Position numbers and translations under genes: made by a program
Origin: Sphingobium ummariense RL-3
Lineage (GTDB): Bacteria; Pseudomonadota; Alphaproteobacteria; Sphingomonadales; Sphingomonadaceae
NCBI RefSeq assembly: GCF_000447205.1
Contig: NZ_AUWY01000070.1
Span: 1 to 37,882, forward strand
Direction: 5' to 3'
DNA length: 37,882 bases
Shown here: piece after piece, positions 23,386 through 32,941 of the stretch
Position numbering within the stretch: the stretch's first letter is position 1
Layout of the letters: each line of letters opens with the position of its first letter
Notes under the pieces: generated by a model
The model's input: the letters and a program-made list of their open reading frames with translations, nothing else
Databases searched by the model: none
What the model was told of the DNA's origin: nothing

Positions 23386-24291
23386 ATGGCCGATCTTGGC
23401 GCCATGCAGGATCAGCTCGACACCATGTGCGCCATCGCCTCCCGCCACGAAGGGAGCCTGCTGCCTGGCAGCGGCCCGCGCGTGGGGGTTTATATGTCGC
23501 GCGCGCCGACAGTGCCGTCACCCGGCCTTTATGAGCCGATGGTCTGCGTCGTGCTGCAGGGCGCCAAGCGGGTGATGTTTGGCGACCAGGTGCTGCGCTA
23601 CGATCCGGCGAGCTACCTCGTCGCCACGGTCGAGCTGCCGGCCCAGGGCTGTATTCTCGATGCGTCGGTGGACCAGCCCTATATCGCGGCCAGCATGGCG
23701 CTGAACCGCGAGGTGCTGGCCGAGCTGCTGTGCGAGGTGCCGGACCGGGGACAGGGCGAGACGGCAGGCTTTGCCGTCAGCCCAATGACGCCGGAGCTGC
23801 TGGAAGCGTGGCTGCGGCTGCTGACGCTGTTCGACCGGCCGGGCGAGGCCGGCATCATGGGGCCGCTGATAGAAAGGGAGATCCTTTACCGGCTGCTGCA
23901 GGGGCCGCAGGGCGCGATGGTGCGGCAGGCGGCGCTGGCCGACAGCCGCCTGTCGCGCATCCGCGCCGCGATCGGCTGGATCCGCGCCCATTTCACGGCG
24001 ACGCTGCGGGTCGAGGCGCTGGCGGAGATTGCGGGGATGAGCGTCGCGTCCTTCCACCGCCATTTCAAGGCGGCGACGGCGATGAGCCCGCTGCAATATC
24101 AGAAGGCGCTGCGCCTGCAGGAGGCCCGCCGCCTGCTGGTCGCCCATGCGGACGCCGCCGCCACCGCCTATCGGGTGGGCTATGAAAGCGCGTCGCAGTT
24201 CAGCCGCGAATATGCGCGGATGTTCGGCAATCCCCCCGCGCGGGACGCGGCGCTGCTGCGGGGCGGGGCGGGGGAGCCGGTGGCGGCTTAG
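23386..24291 (+). CDS. AraC-family transcriptional regulator (AraC_N type)
   Basis: A 301-residue regulator. Residues 20-175 form an AraC_N cupin-like sensor domain (SRAPTVPSPGLYEPMVCVVL, GDQVLRYDPASYLVATVELP). Residues 195-290 carry two helix-turn-helix motifs (LRVEALAEIAGMSVASFHRH and YRVGYESASQFSREYARMFG, with the final P typical of the family). ATG 23386 or ATG 23404 may be the start. It is divergent from the SDR at 22279 across 138 bases, which must hold both promoters, and probably activates it in response to a small molecule. The inducer is unknown. Confidence 0.92.
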   Translation: MADLGAMQDQLDTMCAIASRHEGSLLPGSGPRVGVYMSRAPTVPSPGLYEPMVCVVLQGAKRVMFGDQVLRYDPASYLVATVELPAQGCILDASVDQPYIAASMALNREVLAELLCEVPDRGQGETAGFAVSPMTPELLEAWLRLLTLFDRPGEAGIMGPLIEREILYRLLQGPQGAMVRQAALADSRLSRIRAAIGWIRAHFTATLRVEALAEIAGMSVASFHRHFKAATAMSPLQYQKALRLQEARRLLVAHADAAATAYRVGYESASQFSREYARMFGNPPARDAALLRGGAGEPVAA

Positions 24292-24347
24292 CGAGTCCCG
24301 CCATAAGGCCGTTCGCCCTGAGCGGGATTCTCGGTTTGGGCACCTGG

Positions 24348-25256
24348 TCAGTCCACCCAGTCGAGGCCGATATCGCGGTAGATGAAGCGGTCGTCCTCCC
24401 AATCCTCCTTCACCTTGACGTGCAGGTAGAGGTGGACCTTGCAGCCCAGGAGCGTCGCCAGCTCGGCGCGGGCCTTGGAGCCGATCTCCTTGAGGCGCTG
24501 GCCGCCCTTGCCCAGCACGATGGCGCGCTGGGTCGGGCGAGCGACCAGGATCTGCTGGTGGATCTCGACCGACCCGTCCTCGCGCTCCTTATACTGCTCG
24601 GTATCGACCGCGGCGGCATAGGGCAGTTCGGCGTGGAGTTGGTGGTAGAGCTGTTCGCGGGTGATCTCTGCCGCGAGCATGCGGTCGGTGGCGTCGGAGA
24701 CCTGGTCCTCCGGGAAGTGCCAGGGGCCTTCCGGCATGGCCTTCGCGAAGGCGGACTTGAGTTCGGCGAGGCCGTCGCCGGTCGCGGCGGAGACGAAGAA
24801 GGTCTCTGCGAAATCGATCTCTTCATAGAGGCGCTGGGTGTGGACCAGCAGCTTCTCCTTGATGGCGATGTCGACCTTGTTGAGGATCAGCCACTTGCGT
24901 TCGGGGCGTGCCTTGAGCGCGGCGATGATCGGTTCCATCTTGGGACCGAGGCCCGCCTTGCCGTCGACGATCAGCGCGATGAGGTCGGCGCCCTGCGCGC
25001 CGCCCCAGGCGGCCTGCACCATCGCCCGGTCCAGCCGGCGCTTGGGCGCGAAGATGCCGGGCGTGTCTACCAGCACGATCTGCGCATCGCCCTCGATCGC
25101 GACGCCCATCACGCGGGTGCGGGTGGTCTGCGCCTTGGGGCTGGTGATCGCCACCTTCTGCCCCACCAACGCGTTGACCAGCGTGGACTTGCCGGCATTG
25201 GGCGCGCCGACGATGGCGACGACGCCGCAATGCTGGGATGAAGGGGATTCGTCCAA
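24348..25256 (-). CDS. era: GTPase Era
   Basis: Era binds 16S rRNA near its 3' end and checks 30S assembly. G1 is GAPNAGKST, G3 is DTPGI, and G4 is NKVD. The C-terminal KH domain carries AIVLGKGGQRLKEIG. Total length is 302 residues, against about 300 in the family. The start is a TTG at 25256 (product MDESPSSQHCG...), supported by GGAG six bases upstream; the longer open frame extends into the intergenic repeat and is not used. It is downstream of rnc and lepB on the same strand, in the classical lepB-rnc-era order, separated from rnc by a palindromic repeat. Confidence 0.96.
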   Translation of the reverse strand: MDESPSSQHCGVVAIVGAPNAGKSTLVNALVGQKVAITSPKAQTTRTRVMGVAIEGDAQIVLVDTPGIFAPKRRLDRAMVQAAWGGAQGADLIALIVDGKAGLGPKMEPIIAALKARPERKWLILNKVDIAIKEKLLVHTQRLYEEIDFAETFFVSAATGDGLAELKSAFAKAMPEGPWHFPEDQVSDATDRMLAAEITREQLYHQLHAELPYAAAVDTEQYKEREDGSVEIHQQILVARPTQRAIVLGKGGQRLKEIGSKARAELATLLGCKVHLYLHVKVKEDWEDDRFIYRDIGLDWVD

Positions 25257-25286
25257 AATATACTCCGTTCGCGTTATCGCCACGCC

Positions 25287-25370
25287 GTCATCCCGGCGAA
25301 AGCCGGGATCCCGCTTCTGCTCCGTCCGGGTGGCAAGAAAAGCGGGATCCCGGGTCAAGCCCGGGATGAC
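25287..25370. repeat. Composite palindromic (REP/BIME-like) element between rnc and era
   Basis: ATCCCGGC-GAAA-GCCGGGAT (25290-25309) and ATCCCGGG-TCAAG-CCCGGGAT (25347-25367) form two strong hairpins. The segments GGGATCCCGC and GCGGGATCCC between them also pair, and GTCAT/ATGAC closes the whole unit. The unit resembles mobile intergenic repeats frequent in sphingomonads, but only one full copy is in this window. It lies inside an operon and may modulate era expression relative to rnc. Confidence 0.8.
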
Positions 25371-25410
25371 TATCATGTTTAGGGTCTTTATATCCGCATA
25401 GGAAGCGGGC

Positions 25411-26082
25411 TTAACCCGCCAGCTTCTCCAGCAGCGCTTTGGCCGCCGCCGTTTCCGCTTCCTGCTTCGATCCGCCCGTGGCGCTGGCCTCGCCCGCGCC
25501 CTTGATCGAGACGGTGACGGTGAAGCGCAGCGCGTGGTGCGGGCCGGAGCGGTCGGCCAGCGCATATTCCGGCGGCTTGCGGCGGTTTGCCGCGGCCCAT
25601 TCCTGGAGCGCGGACTTGGGGTGCTTGGGCGCGCTGCCCTGGGTGTCCACGCGGTCGCCCCAGAGGCGGCGGACGAGCGCGCGCGCCTCCTCCAGCCCGC
25701 CTTCCAGATAGAGCGCGCCGATCAGCGCTTCCATGACGTCGCCGAGCACATTGTCGCTGTCGGCCGCGCCGTCGTCGCGCGCCTGCTTGCCGAGGATCAG
25801 GTGGGCGGGAACGCCCGCGCCGCGCGCGATCTCCGCGCAGGTCTCGCCGGAAACCAGCGCATTGAAGCGGCGGGAAAGCTTGCCCTCCGGCTCGTCGGGG
25901 AAGCGATCGTAGAGCCACTCGGCGACCAGCAGGCCAAGGATGCGGTCGCCCAGAAATTCGAGCCGCTCATAATTGACAGCCTGGGCGCTGCCATGGGTAA
26001 GCGCCTGGGTGAAGCGATCGCGCCGGCGTGGCGCACGGCCGATCAGCCCTTCCAGCCAGCCCGCCGTGTCGGGTTTCGTCAA
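25411..26082 (-). CDS. rnc: Ribonuclease III
   Basis: RNase III cleaves double-stranded RNA, including rRNA precursors. The catalytic signature ERLEFLGDRILGLLVAEWLY is near residues 40-60, the second metal-binding block GDVMEALIGALYLEGG near 110, and a double-stranded RNA-binding domain covers residues 150-223 (HALRFTVTVSIKGAGEASAT, AETAAAKALLEKLAG). At 223 residues it is normal length. Its ATG overlaps the lepB stop by four bases, so the two are coupled. Confidence 0.96.
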   Translation of the reverse strand: MTKPDTAGWLEGLIGRAPRRRDRFTQALTHGSAQAVNYERLEFLGDRILGLLVAEWLYDRFPDEPEGKLSRRFNALVSGETCAEIARGAGVPAHLILGKQARDDGAADSDNVLGDVMEALIGALYLEGGLEEARALVRRLWGDRVDTQGSAPKHPKSALQEWAAANRRKPPEYALADRSGPHHALRFTVTVSIKGAGEASATGGSKQEAETAAAKALLEKLAG

Positions 26083-26918
26083 AAGCCTTCCCCGATGCGG
26101 CTCCAGCGGGCTGCGGTGAACCAGGTCCAGGGCAGCAGCCAGTTCGCGCTGCCGTCGGTCGAGAAAACGGAGATCAGCGCCTTGCCCACGAGATTCTCTT
26201 CCGGAACGAGGCCGATGCCGCCGCCTTCCACCGCTGGGAAGCGGCTGTCGGCGCTGCGGTCGCGATTGTCGCCCATCATGAAGAGATGACCTTCGGGCAC
26301 CATCACCGTGTCGCGATCGTCAGCCGCACCGTCGGGCACGAGATCGAGGACGTTGTAGCTCCGGCCTCCGGGCAGGGTTTCGCGGAACTGCGGGTAGCGG
26401 CACTGGCGGCCGCCGCCTGGCGCGGCTTCCTCGAACTGCGGGCGATAGCAGGGGGAGGCGCTGCCTTCCTTCTCCGCCGCGGCGACCATGTTGGGCGTCA
26501 CCGGGATCACGAAGTCGGCGACCTTCTGCTTCGGGATCGCCTGGCCGTTCAGATAGACGGTGCCGCCGCGCACGGAGATCATGTCGCCGGGCAGGCCGAT
26601 CACCCGCTTGATATAGTCGTTCTTCTGACTGGGCGGCGCCTTGAACACCACCACGTCGCCGCGCTGGGGCGTGGAGGCGAAGATGCGGCCGGGGATCAGC
26701 GGCACGCCGAAGGGCAGGGAGTAGCGCGAATAGCCATAGGGCCATTTGGCGACCAGCAGATAGTCGCCGATCAGGAGGCGCGGCTGCATCGATTCCGAGG
26801 GGATGTTGAAGGGCGAGACGATGAAGCTGCGCAGGACGAAGACGAAGATCGCCAGCTTTGCGAGAAACCAGAGGAAGTCCCGCGTTTCCGATTTCTTTGC
26901 ACTCATGCCGGCTGTCAT
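26079..26918 (-). CDS. lepB: Signal peptidase I
   Basis: This inner-membrane peptidase removes signal peptides from exported proteins. A short cytoplasmic N-terminus is followed by one transmembrane helix (FLWFLAKLAIFVFVLRSFIV). The catalytic Ser is in PSESMQPRLLIGDYLLVAKW and the Lys in KNDYIKRVIGLPGDMISV. The closing GHLFMMGDNRDRSADSR block is present. Length is 279 residues. It starts the lepB-rnc-era operon; the pgi gene is divergent across 166 bases, which contain the promoters. Confidence 0.96.
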   Translation of the reverse strand: MTAGMSAKKSETRDFLWFLAKLAIFVFVLRSFIVSPFNIPSESMQPRLLIGDYLLVAKWPYGYSRYSLPFGVPLIPGRIFASTPQRGDVVVFKAPPSQKNDYIKRVIGLPGDMISVRGGTVYLNGQAIPKQKVADFVIPVTPNMVAAAEKEGSASPCYRPQFEEAAPGGGRQCRYPQFRETLPGGRSYNVLDLVPDGAADDRDTVMVPEGHLFMMGDNRDRSADSRFPAVEGGGIGLVPEENLVGKALISVFSTDGSANWLLPWTWFTAARWSRIGEGF

Positions 26919-27084
26919 TTCATCCTTCGGTTTGCCCCGAAAAGGAGCCGTCGCGGCTTTTGCGGCGTCATAAAGGCCGCGTCAAGCATGGTAGGGGTGC
27001 AATGCAGGCCTGACCTGTCTAAGCAAAGGACGAATCGACCGGTGCAGCGTCGATCTCGACCAATGTCATAGAAGGATTTTCCGC

Positions 27085-28599
27085 ATGACCAGTCCTGCAC
27101 AGCCGGATTCCCTGGCGGCCATCGCCGCACTGCCGCAAGCCGACCTGAAGAGCATCTTCACCGCCGATCCCGACCGCCTGTCGAAGCTGGTCCTCACGCA
27201 AGGGCCGATCCGCTTCGACTGGTCCAAGACCCATATGACCGACGACCTGCTGTCGGGTTTCCTGGCGCTGGCGGAGGAGCAGGGCTTTGCCGCGCGGCGG
27301 GACGCGCTGTTCGCCGGCGAGCCGGTAAACAACACCGAGGGCCGCGCCGCCGAGCATCCGGCCGAGCGGGGCGAGGGCAATCCGGACAGCGTCGCGCGGG
27401 CCAAGGCGCTGCACGCGCGGATGCGGGCGCTGATCGACGCGATCGAGGCGGAGGCGCTGGGGCCGATCCGCCATATCCTGCATATCGGCATCGGCGGGTC
27501 CGCGCTGGGACCGGACCTGATCGTCGATGCGCTGGGCGGAGACAATCTGCGCTACGACGTCGCGATCGTCTCCAATGTCGACGGCACGGCGCTGGAGCGG
27601 GCGATCCGCGACTTCGATCCGCATGCGACCCTGATCGCCGTCGCCTCCAAGACCTTCACCACCACCGAGACGATGCTGAACGCCGCGAGTGCGATCAACT
27701 GGATGGTCGAGGCGGGGGTCGAGGACCCCTATGGCAAGGTGATCGCGCTGACCGCCTCGCCCGACAAGGCGATCGCTTGGGGAGTGGACGAGACCCGCAT
27801 CCTGCCCTTCGCCGAGAGCGTGGGCGGCCGCTATTCGCTCTGGTCGTCGATCGGCTTCCCCGCCGCGCTGGCGCTGGGCTGGGACGCGTTCGAGAGCCTG
27901 TTGGAGGGCGCGGCGGCGATGGACCGCCATTTCCGCCTGTCCGACCCCAAGGAGAACGCGCCGCTGATCGCGGCCTTCGTCGACCAATATTATACGCGGA
28001 TCGCCGGCTGCGAGACGCGGGCGCTGTTCGCCTATGACGAGCGGCTGAAGCTGCTGCCTTCCTACCTCCAGCAGCTGGAGATGGAGAGCAACGGCAAGAG
28101 CGTGACCCGCGACGGCGAGCCGGTCGACGGGCCGACCGCGCCGATCACCTGGGGCGGCGTGGGCACCGACGCGCAGCATGCGGTGTTCCAATTGCTGCAC
28201 CAGGGCACGGTGCTGACCCCGGTCGAGTTCATCGCCTCGATCGAGCCGGGCCACACGCTGGACCCGGCGCATCATCGCGCCCTGCTGGTCAACTGCTTCG
28301 CGCAGGGGGCAGCGCTGCTGCGGGGCAAGGAGAACCCGTCCGATCCGGCGCGGGCCTATCCGGGAAACCGGCCGTCGACCACCATCCTGCTGGACGATGT
28401 GACGCCCGAGGCCTTGGGCGCGCTGATCGCCTTCTACGAGCATCGCACCTTTGCCAACGCCGTGCTGCTGGGCATCAATCCGTTCGACCAGTTCGGTGTC
28501 GAGCTGGGCAAGGAAATCGCCAAGTCGATCGAGGCGGAAGGGCCCAAGGGGTTCGATCCGTCGACCATGGCGCTGATCGGGCTGGCGCTGGGGGAGTAA
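27085..28599 (+). CDS. pgi: Glucose-6-phosphate isomerase
   Basis: It interconverts glucose-6-phosphate and fructose-6-phosphate in glycolysis, gluconeogenesis and the entry to the Entner-Doudoroff route. Family signatures are both present: ESVGGRYSLWSSIGFPAAL and GINPFDQFGVELGK, along with HIGIGGSALGPDLIVDAL near the sugar-phosphate site. The 504 residues and uninterrupted frame indicate a functional enzyme. A GAAGGA ribosome binding site precedes ATG 27085. It is divergent from lepB. Confidence 0.97.
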   Translation: MTSPAQPDSLAAIAALPQADLKSIFTADPDRLSKLVLTQGPIRFDWSKTHMTDDLLSGFLALAEEQGFAARRDALFAGEPVNNTEGRAAEHPAERGEGNPDSVARAKALHARMRALIDAIEAEALGPIRHILHIGIGGSALGPDLIVDALGGDNLRYDVAIVSNVDGTALERAIRDFDPHATLIAVASKTFTTTETMLNAASAINWMVEAGVEDPYGKVIALTASPDKAIAWGVDETRILPFAESVGGRYSLWSSIGFPAALALGWDAFESLLEGAAAMDRHFRLSDPKENAPLIAAFVDQYYTRIAGCETRALFAYDERLKLLPSYLQQLEMESNGKSVTRDGEPVDGPTAPITWGGVGTDAQHAVFQLLHQGTVLTPVEFIASIEPGHTLDPAHHRALLVNCFAQGAALLRGKENPSDPARAYPGNRPSTTILLDDVTPEALGALIAFYEHRTFANAVLLGINPFDQFGVELGKEIAKSIEAEGPKGFDPSTMALIGLALGE

Positions 28600-28601
28600 C
28601 A

Positions 28602-28698
28602 TCCGTTCGCCCTGAGCGAAGTCGAAGGGCCCGGCTGAACGTAGTGAAGCCTTCGCTTCGCTCAGGCGAGGGCTTCGACTTCGCTCAGCCCGAACGGA
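28602..28698. repeat. Long inverted intergenic repeat (sphingomonad type)
   Basis: The left arm, from TCCGTTCGCCCTGAGCGAAG through TCGAAGGGC, is mirrored almost perfectly by the right arm, from GCTTCGACTTCGCTCAGC to CGAACGGA, around about 40 bases that contain a further internal pairing. A one-armed copy (GTTCGCCCTGAGCG) occurs at 24311-24324. Such repeats are frequent between sphingomonad genes. It separates pgi from the glutathione reductase gene and may act as a terminator. Confidence 0.85.
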
Positions 28699-28763
28699 CA
28701 AAATCCCGTTTGTAACTCGCCGTGCCAGCCGCCATATCCCGCTCCACCCCAGCGGAGGCAGGC

Positions 28764-30110
28764 ATGAGCGAGTATGATTTCGACCTTTTCGTGATCGGCG
28801 CGGGATCGGGCGGCGTGCGCGCCAGCCGGGTCGCGGCGGCGCATGGCGCGAAGGTCGCGGTGGCGGAGGAATATCGGGTCGGCGGCACCTGCGTCATCCG
28901 GGGCTGCGTGCCCAAGAAGTTCCTGGTCTATGGCGCCCATTTCGCCGAGGACCTGAAGGACGCGCGCCGATTCGGCTGGAACGTCCCCGATTGCGGGTTC
29001 GAATGGGCGACCCTGCGCGACAATGTGCTGGCCGACGTCGACCGGCTGGAAGGGCTCTACCGCAACACGCTGGACAACCATCATGTCGAGATGATTGGCG
29101 AGCGGGCGACGATCACCGGGCCGCATTCGGTGCGGCTGGCGAGCGGGCGCGAGGTGTCGGCCAAGGTTATCCTGGTCGCCACCGGCGCCTGGCCGGTCGT
29201 CCCCGACATCGAGGGTGCGGAGCATGGCATCACGTCCAACGAGGTGTTCCACCTGGACAAATGCCCCGGCCGGATCGTGATCGTCGGCGGCGGCTACATC
29301 GCCAATGAGTTCGCCGGCATCTTCCACCAGTTCGGCAGCCATGTAACGCTGGTCAACCGGACCAACGAGATGCTGCGCGGCTATGACGAGCAGATCCGCG
29401 ACCGGCTGCTCCAGATCTCGATGATGAAGGGCATCAATTTCCGCTTCAACGCGGAGATGGAGCGGATCGAGAAGAATGAGGACGGGACGATGTGCGTCCG
29501 GTTCAAGAGCGGCGATCCGGTGGCGGCCGACGTCGTCCTGTTCGCGACCGGGCGGCGGCCGCATAGCGACAATCTGGGGCTGGAGAGCGCCGGCGTCGAG
29601 CTGGACGAGAAGGGCGCGATCAAGGTCGACGACTATAGCCGCACCAGCTGCGAGAGCATCTATGCGGTGGGCGACGTCACCAATCGGATGCAGCTGACCC
29701 CCGTGGCGATCCGCGAAGGCCATGCCTTTGCCGACACGGTGTTCGGCGGCAATCCGCGCACCATCGACTACAGCTGTATCCCGTCCGCCGTGTTCAGCCA
29801 TCCTCCGCTGGCGGGCGTGGGCCTGACCGAGGCGCAAGCGCGCAACAAGCTGGGGACGGTGAAGATCTATACGTCGGATTTCCGGCCGATGAAGAATGTG
29901 CTGGCCGGGCGGGACGAGCGGGCGCTCTACAAGATGATCGTCGATGCGACGACCAACAAGGTGGTCGGGCTGCACATGATCGGGCCGGACGCGCCGGAGA
30001 TATTGCAGGCGGCCGCCGTCGCGGTGAAGGCGGGCCTGACCAAGCAGCAGTTCGACGACACGGTCGCGCTGCACCCGAGCATGGCGGAGGAGCTGGTGCT
30101 GCTGAAGTAG
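28764..30110 (+). CDS. gor: Glutathione-disulfide reductase
   Basis: This NADPH- and FAD-dependent enzyme reduces oxidised glutathione in the cytoplasm. The N-terminal FAD site is VIGAGSGGVRASR; the redox-active disulfide is in GGTCVIRGCVPKK; the NADPH site is VIVGGGYIANEFAG; the second FAD motif is YAVGDVTNR; and the C-terminal interface holds HPSMAEELVLL. At 448 residues it is of normal length. ATG 28764 is chosen over an upstream ATG at 28722 because GGAGG lies 5 bases ahead and the family begins with Y/D-F-D-L-FVIG. Confidence 0.95.
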   Translation: MSEYDFDLFVIGAGSGGVRASRVAAAHGAKVAVAEEYRVGGTCVIRGCVPKKFLVYGAHFAEDLKDARRFGWNVPDCGFEWATLRDNVLADVDRLEGLYRNTLDNHHVEMIGERATITGPHSVRLASGREVSAKVILVATGAWPVVPDIEGAEHGITSNEVFHLDKCPGRIVIVGGGYIANEFAGIFHQFGSHVTLVNRTNEMLRGYDEQIRDRLLQISMMKGINFRFNAEMERIEKNEDGTMCVRFKSGDPVAADVVLFATGRRPHSDNLGLESAGVELDEKGAIKVDDYSRTSCESIYAVGDVTNRMQLTPVAIREGHAFADTVFGGNPRTIDYSCIPSAVFSHPPLAGVGLTEAQARNKLGTVKIYTSDFRPMKNVLAGRDERALYKMIVDATTNKVVGLHMIGPDAPEILQAAAVAVKAGLTKQQFDDTVALHPSMAEELVLLK

Positions 30111-30122
30111 CCCGGCGCGGGG

Positions 30123-30848
30123 CTAGTCCTCCGCGACGAAGGTCACCACCAGCGCGTCGCGCCAGGCGGGGCGGGCGGTATCGACGGGGTGGACCGCCGT
30201 GACGCCGTGGAGGATGCGGTGGTCGTCGACCAGCACCGCGTCTCCCGGCTCCGCCAGCAGGAACTCGCCGAGCGGCGTGCCGTCGGGCGCGCCGATGCGG
30301 GTGACGCCCTCCCGGACGTTGCGGCGATCGACCAGCATCACGAACACACGGTCGACGCCGTCGCGGTGCATGCCCTCGGGTGTCGGGCGGCCTTCCTCGC
30401 CGGGGCGCGCCTCGATGCGGAACTGGTGCAGCTCGACATGCCAGCGCCCCGCCGAGGTGGGATCGAACCGTTCGGCGCAGAAGGCGAACACCGATTGCAG
30501 CACGGGGTTGTCGATCGTCGCCTGCTCGGCCGGATCGAACCAGCGCTGCACGTCGCCGTTGAGCGGGTTGTAGTCGCGGCTCTGATAATGGGGCTGGTGC
30601 GGCTTGCGGACGAAATGGCCGCCTTCGCAGCGGAAGGCGGCGTGGCGGCGGCGGCGGTAGCGGCCGCCGTCGGCCATGTAGCGATCGGGACCGAGATCGT
30701 TCCAGCTCGCGGCGAAGGCGGCCCAGTCGGCCTCGCCGATGTCCAGCAGGTCGAACAGGGCGGCGCCGTCGATGCGGGCGAAGCCGTCCGCGGCTAGGGC
30801 GGCGTCGATCCGGTCCGGCGCGAGGGGGAGGCAGTCCGTGTCGTTCAT
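30123..30848 (-). CDS. 2OG-Fe dioxygenase family protein
   Basis: This 241-residue protein resembles the 2OG-Fe_diox (PF10014) group, which includes free L-amino-acid hydroxylases such as isoleucine dioxygenase. The iron ligands appear in MHRDGVDRVFVMLVDRRN (H-x-D) and HGVTAVHP (second His). An FRCEGGHFVRKPHQPHYQS loop and a QFRIEA strand fit the double-stranded β-helix. The substrate is unknown; the absence of transport or biosynthesis neighbours gives no hint. It converges with gor; a small hairpin (TAGCCC/GGGCTA) covers both stops. Confidence 0.85.
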   Translation of the reverse strand: MNDTDCLPLAPDRIDAALAADGFARIDGAALFDLLDIGEADWAAFAASWNDLGPDRYMADGGRYRRRRHAAFRCEGGHFVRKPHQPHYQSRDYNPLNGDVQRWFDPAEQATIDNPVLQSVFAFCAERFDPTSAGRWHVELHQFRIEARPGEEGRPTPEGMHRDGVDRVFVMLVDRRNVREGVTRIGAPDGTPLGEFLLAEPGDAVLVDDHRILHGVTAVHPVDTARPAWRDALVVTFVAED

Positions 30849-30927
30849 CGCGTCATCCTAGCAGGATCAAGGACGAGCGACAGGGCCACTTCCCGCCACG
30901 CGGCAGGGACCGGGCCAGGCGCCGGGA

Positions 30928-31713
<786 letters not shown>

Positions 31714-31791
31714 AACGGTTTTCCTTCAAAGGCGGTGAGCGAGGCGGTCATAAGATAGACTTTCCGCGATTGATGATTAGACTGCATTTCA

Positions 31792-31806
31792 TCACTTCAG
31801 AAGTGA
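31792..31806. promoter_or_regulatory. Probable LysR-regulator binding palindrome
   Basis: TCACTT-CAG-AAGTGA is a perfect inverted repeat 10 bases before the LysR start codon in the divergent promoter region. TTTC and GAAA further out extend the symmetry. This is the expected place for autoregulation and control of the divergent SDR. Confidence 0.5.
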
Positions 31807-31815
31807 ATCGAAATC

Positions 31816-32712
31816 ATGGATAACCGGTTCGGCGATATCGAGACCTTCCTGATGGTGGCGGTGGAGGGCAGCTTCGCGGCGGCGGCCAAGGCGCTACGGC
31901 TGACCCCCTCCGCCGTCAGCCGCTCGATCGCGCGGCTGGAGCAGCGGCTGGGCGTCGCGCTGCTGCGGCGCACGACCCGCTCGCTGGCGCTGACCCGCGA
32001 GGGCGTGGCCTATCGCGACCGGATGAGCGCGATCCTGGCCGACATGATCGAGGTCGAGAACGGCCTGGGCGAAAGGGGGCAGGGGCCGCGCGGGCTGCTG
32101 CGGATCAATGCCTCGCCCTCCTTCGGCGCGCATTGCCTGATCCCGATCCTGCCGCGCTTCCGCGAGCGCCATCCGGCGGTGACGGTGGACCTGGCGCTGT
32201 CCGACACGATCGTCGACCTGGTGGAGGAGCGGGCGGACGTCGCCATCCGCATCGGGCCGCTGCGCGACACGCGGCTGCGGGCGAAGAAGCTGGGGCACAG
32301 CCGGATGGCGCTGGTGGCGAGCCCGGACTATCTGGCGCGGCGGGGGACGCCGCGCACGCCCGACGATCTGGACGGGCACGACTGCCTGCGCTTCAGCTTC
32401 CGCCGGTCGGTGGACAGCTGGCCGTTCCGGATCGGCGGCCGGGTGGTGCAGCGGCCGGTGCCGGGCGCCTTCTTCGGCAATTCGGGCGAGGTGGTGCGGC
32501 AGATGGCCGTCGCCGGCTGCGGCATCGCGCGGCACGGCCGGTTCCATGTCGCGCAGGACCTGCGCGAGGGGCGGCTGGTCGAGGTGCTGGCGGACTATGA
32601 TGCCGGCGACGGCGAGGACATCCACGCGCTCTACGTGCCGGAGGATCGCGCGGCGGCGCGGATCAGGGCGTTTTTGGATTTCCTGGAGGAGGTGCTGGTG
32701 GTGGAGGGGTAG
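31816..32712 (+). CDS. LysR-family transcriptional regulator
   Basis: A 298-residue regulator. The N-terminal winged helix (FLMVAVEGSFAAAAKALRLT, SAVSRSIARLEQRLG) is typical, as is the effector domain (GLLRINASPSFGAHCLIPIL, RADVAIRIGPLRDTRL, GCGIARHGRFHVAQDLREGR). It resembles the DsdC/TrpI-like AaeR-type subgroup that often controls a divergent oxidoreductase. The effector is not deducible. It sits 102 bases from the SDR start with a shared palindrome in between. Confidence 0.92.
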   Translation: MDNRFGDIETFLMVAVEGSFAAAAKALRLTPSAVSRSIARLEQRLGVALLRRTTRSLALTREGVAYRDRMSAILADMIEVENGLGERGQGPRGLLRINASPSFGAHCLIPILPRFRERHPAVTVDLALSDTIVDLVEERADVAIRIGPLRDTRLRAKKLGHSRMALVASPDYLARRGTPRTPDDLDGHDCLRFSFRRSVDSWPFRIGGRVVQRPVPGAFFGNSGEVVRQMAVAGCGIARHGRFHVAQDLREGRLVEVLADYDAGDGEDIHALYVPEDRAAARIRAFLDFLEEVLVVEG

Positions 32713-32941
32713 GGGGGGTTTAGGTTTAAAACTGTAAGCGATAGCTTTCGACAGGGCGAATGGCTGACACGGGGTGAGAACGGAAGGCGAAATATTTTAC
32801 CTTCTGGGCACGATGTATCGAACCGCAGATTTTCGAGGGGTGACATGCCTTCAGTGAAAAGGTCCTTAAATCGAAGGTTCCTTGTCTGAAGGGCAGACGA
32901 ATTGATCGTGCTATGGTCTGGAAGTGGCGAGGGGGCAACAG

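Noticed and set aside
27019..28701. 560-codon minus-strand open frame over pgi
   Set aside because: Shadow of pgi in high-GC DNA, with low-complexity Arg/Gln/Asp composition and no family resemblance.
28662..30074. 470-codon minus-strand open frame over gor
   Set aside because: Shadow of the glutathione reductase gene; its composition is typical of reverse-strand translation.
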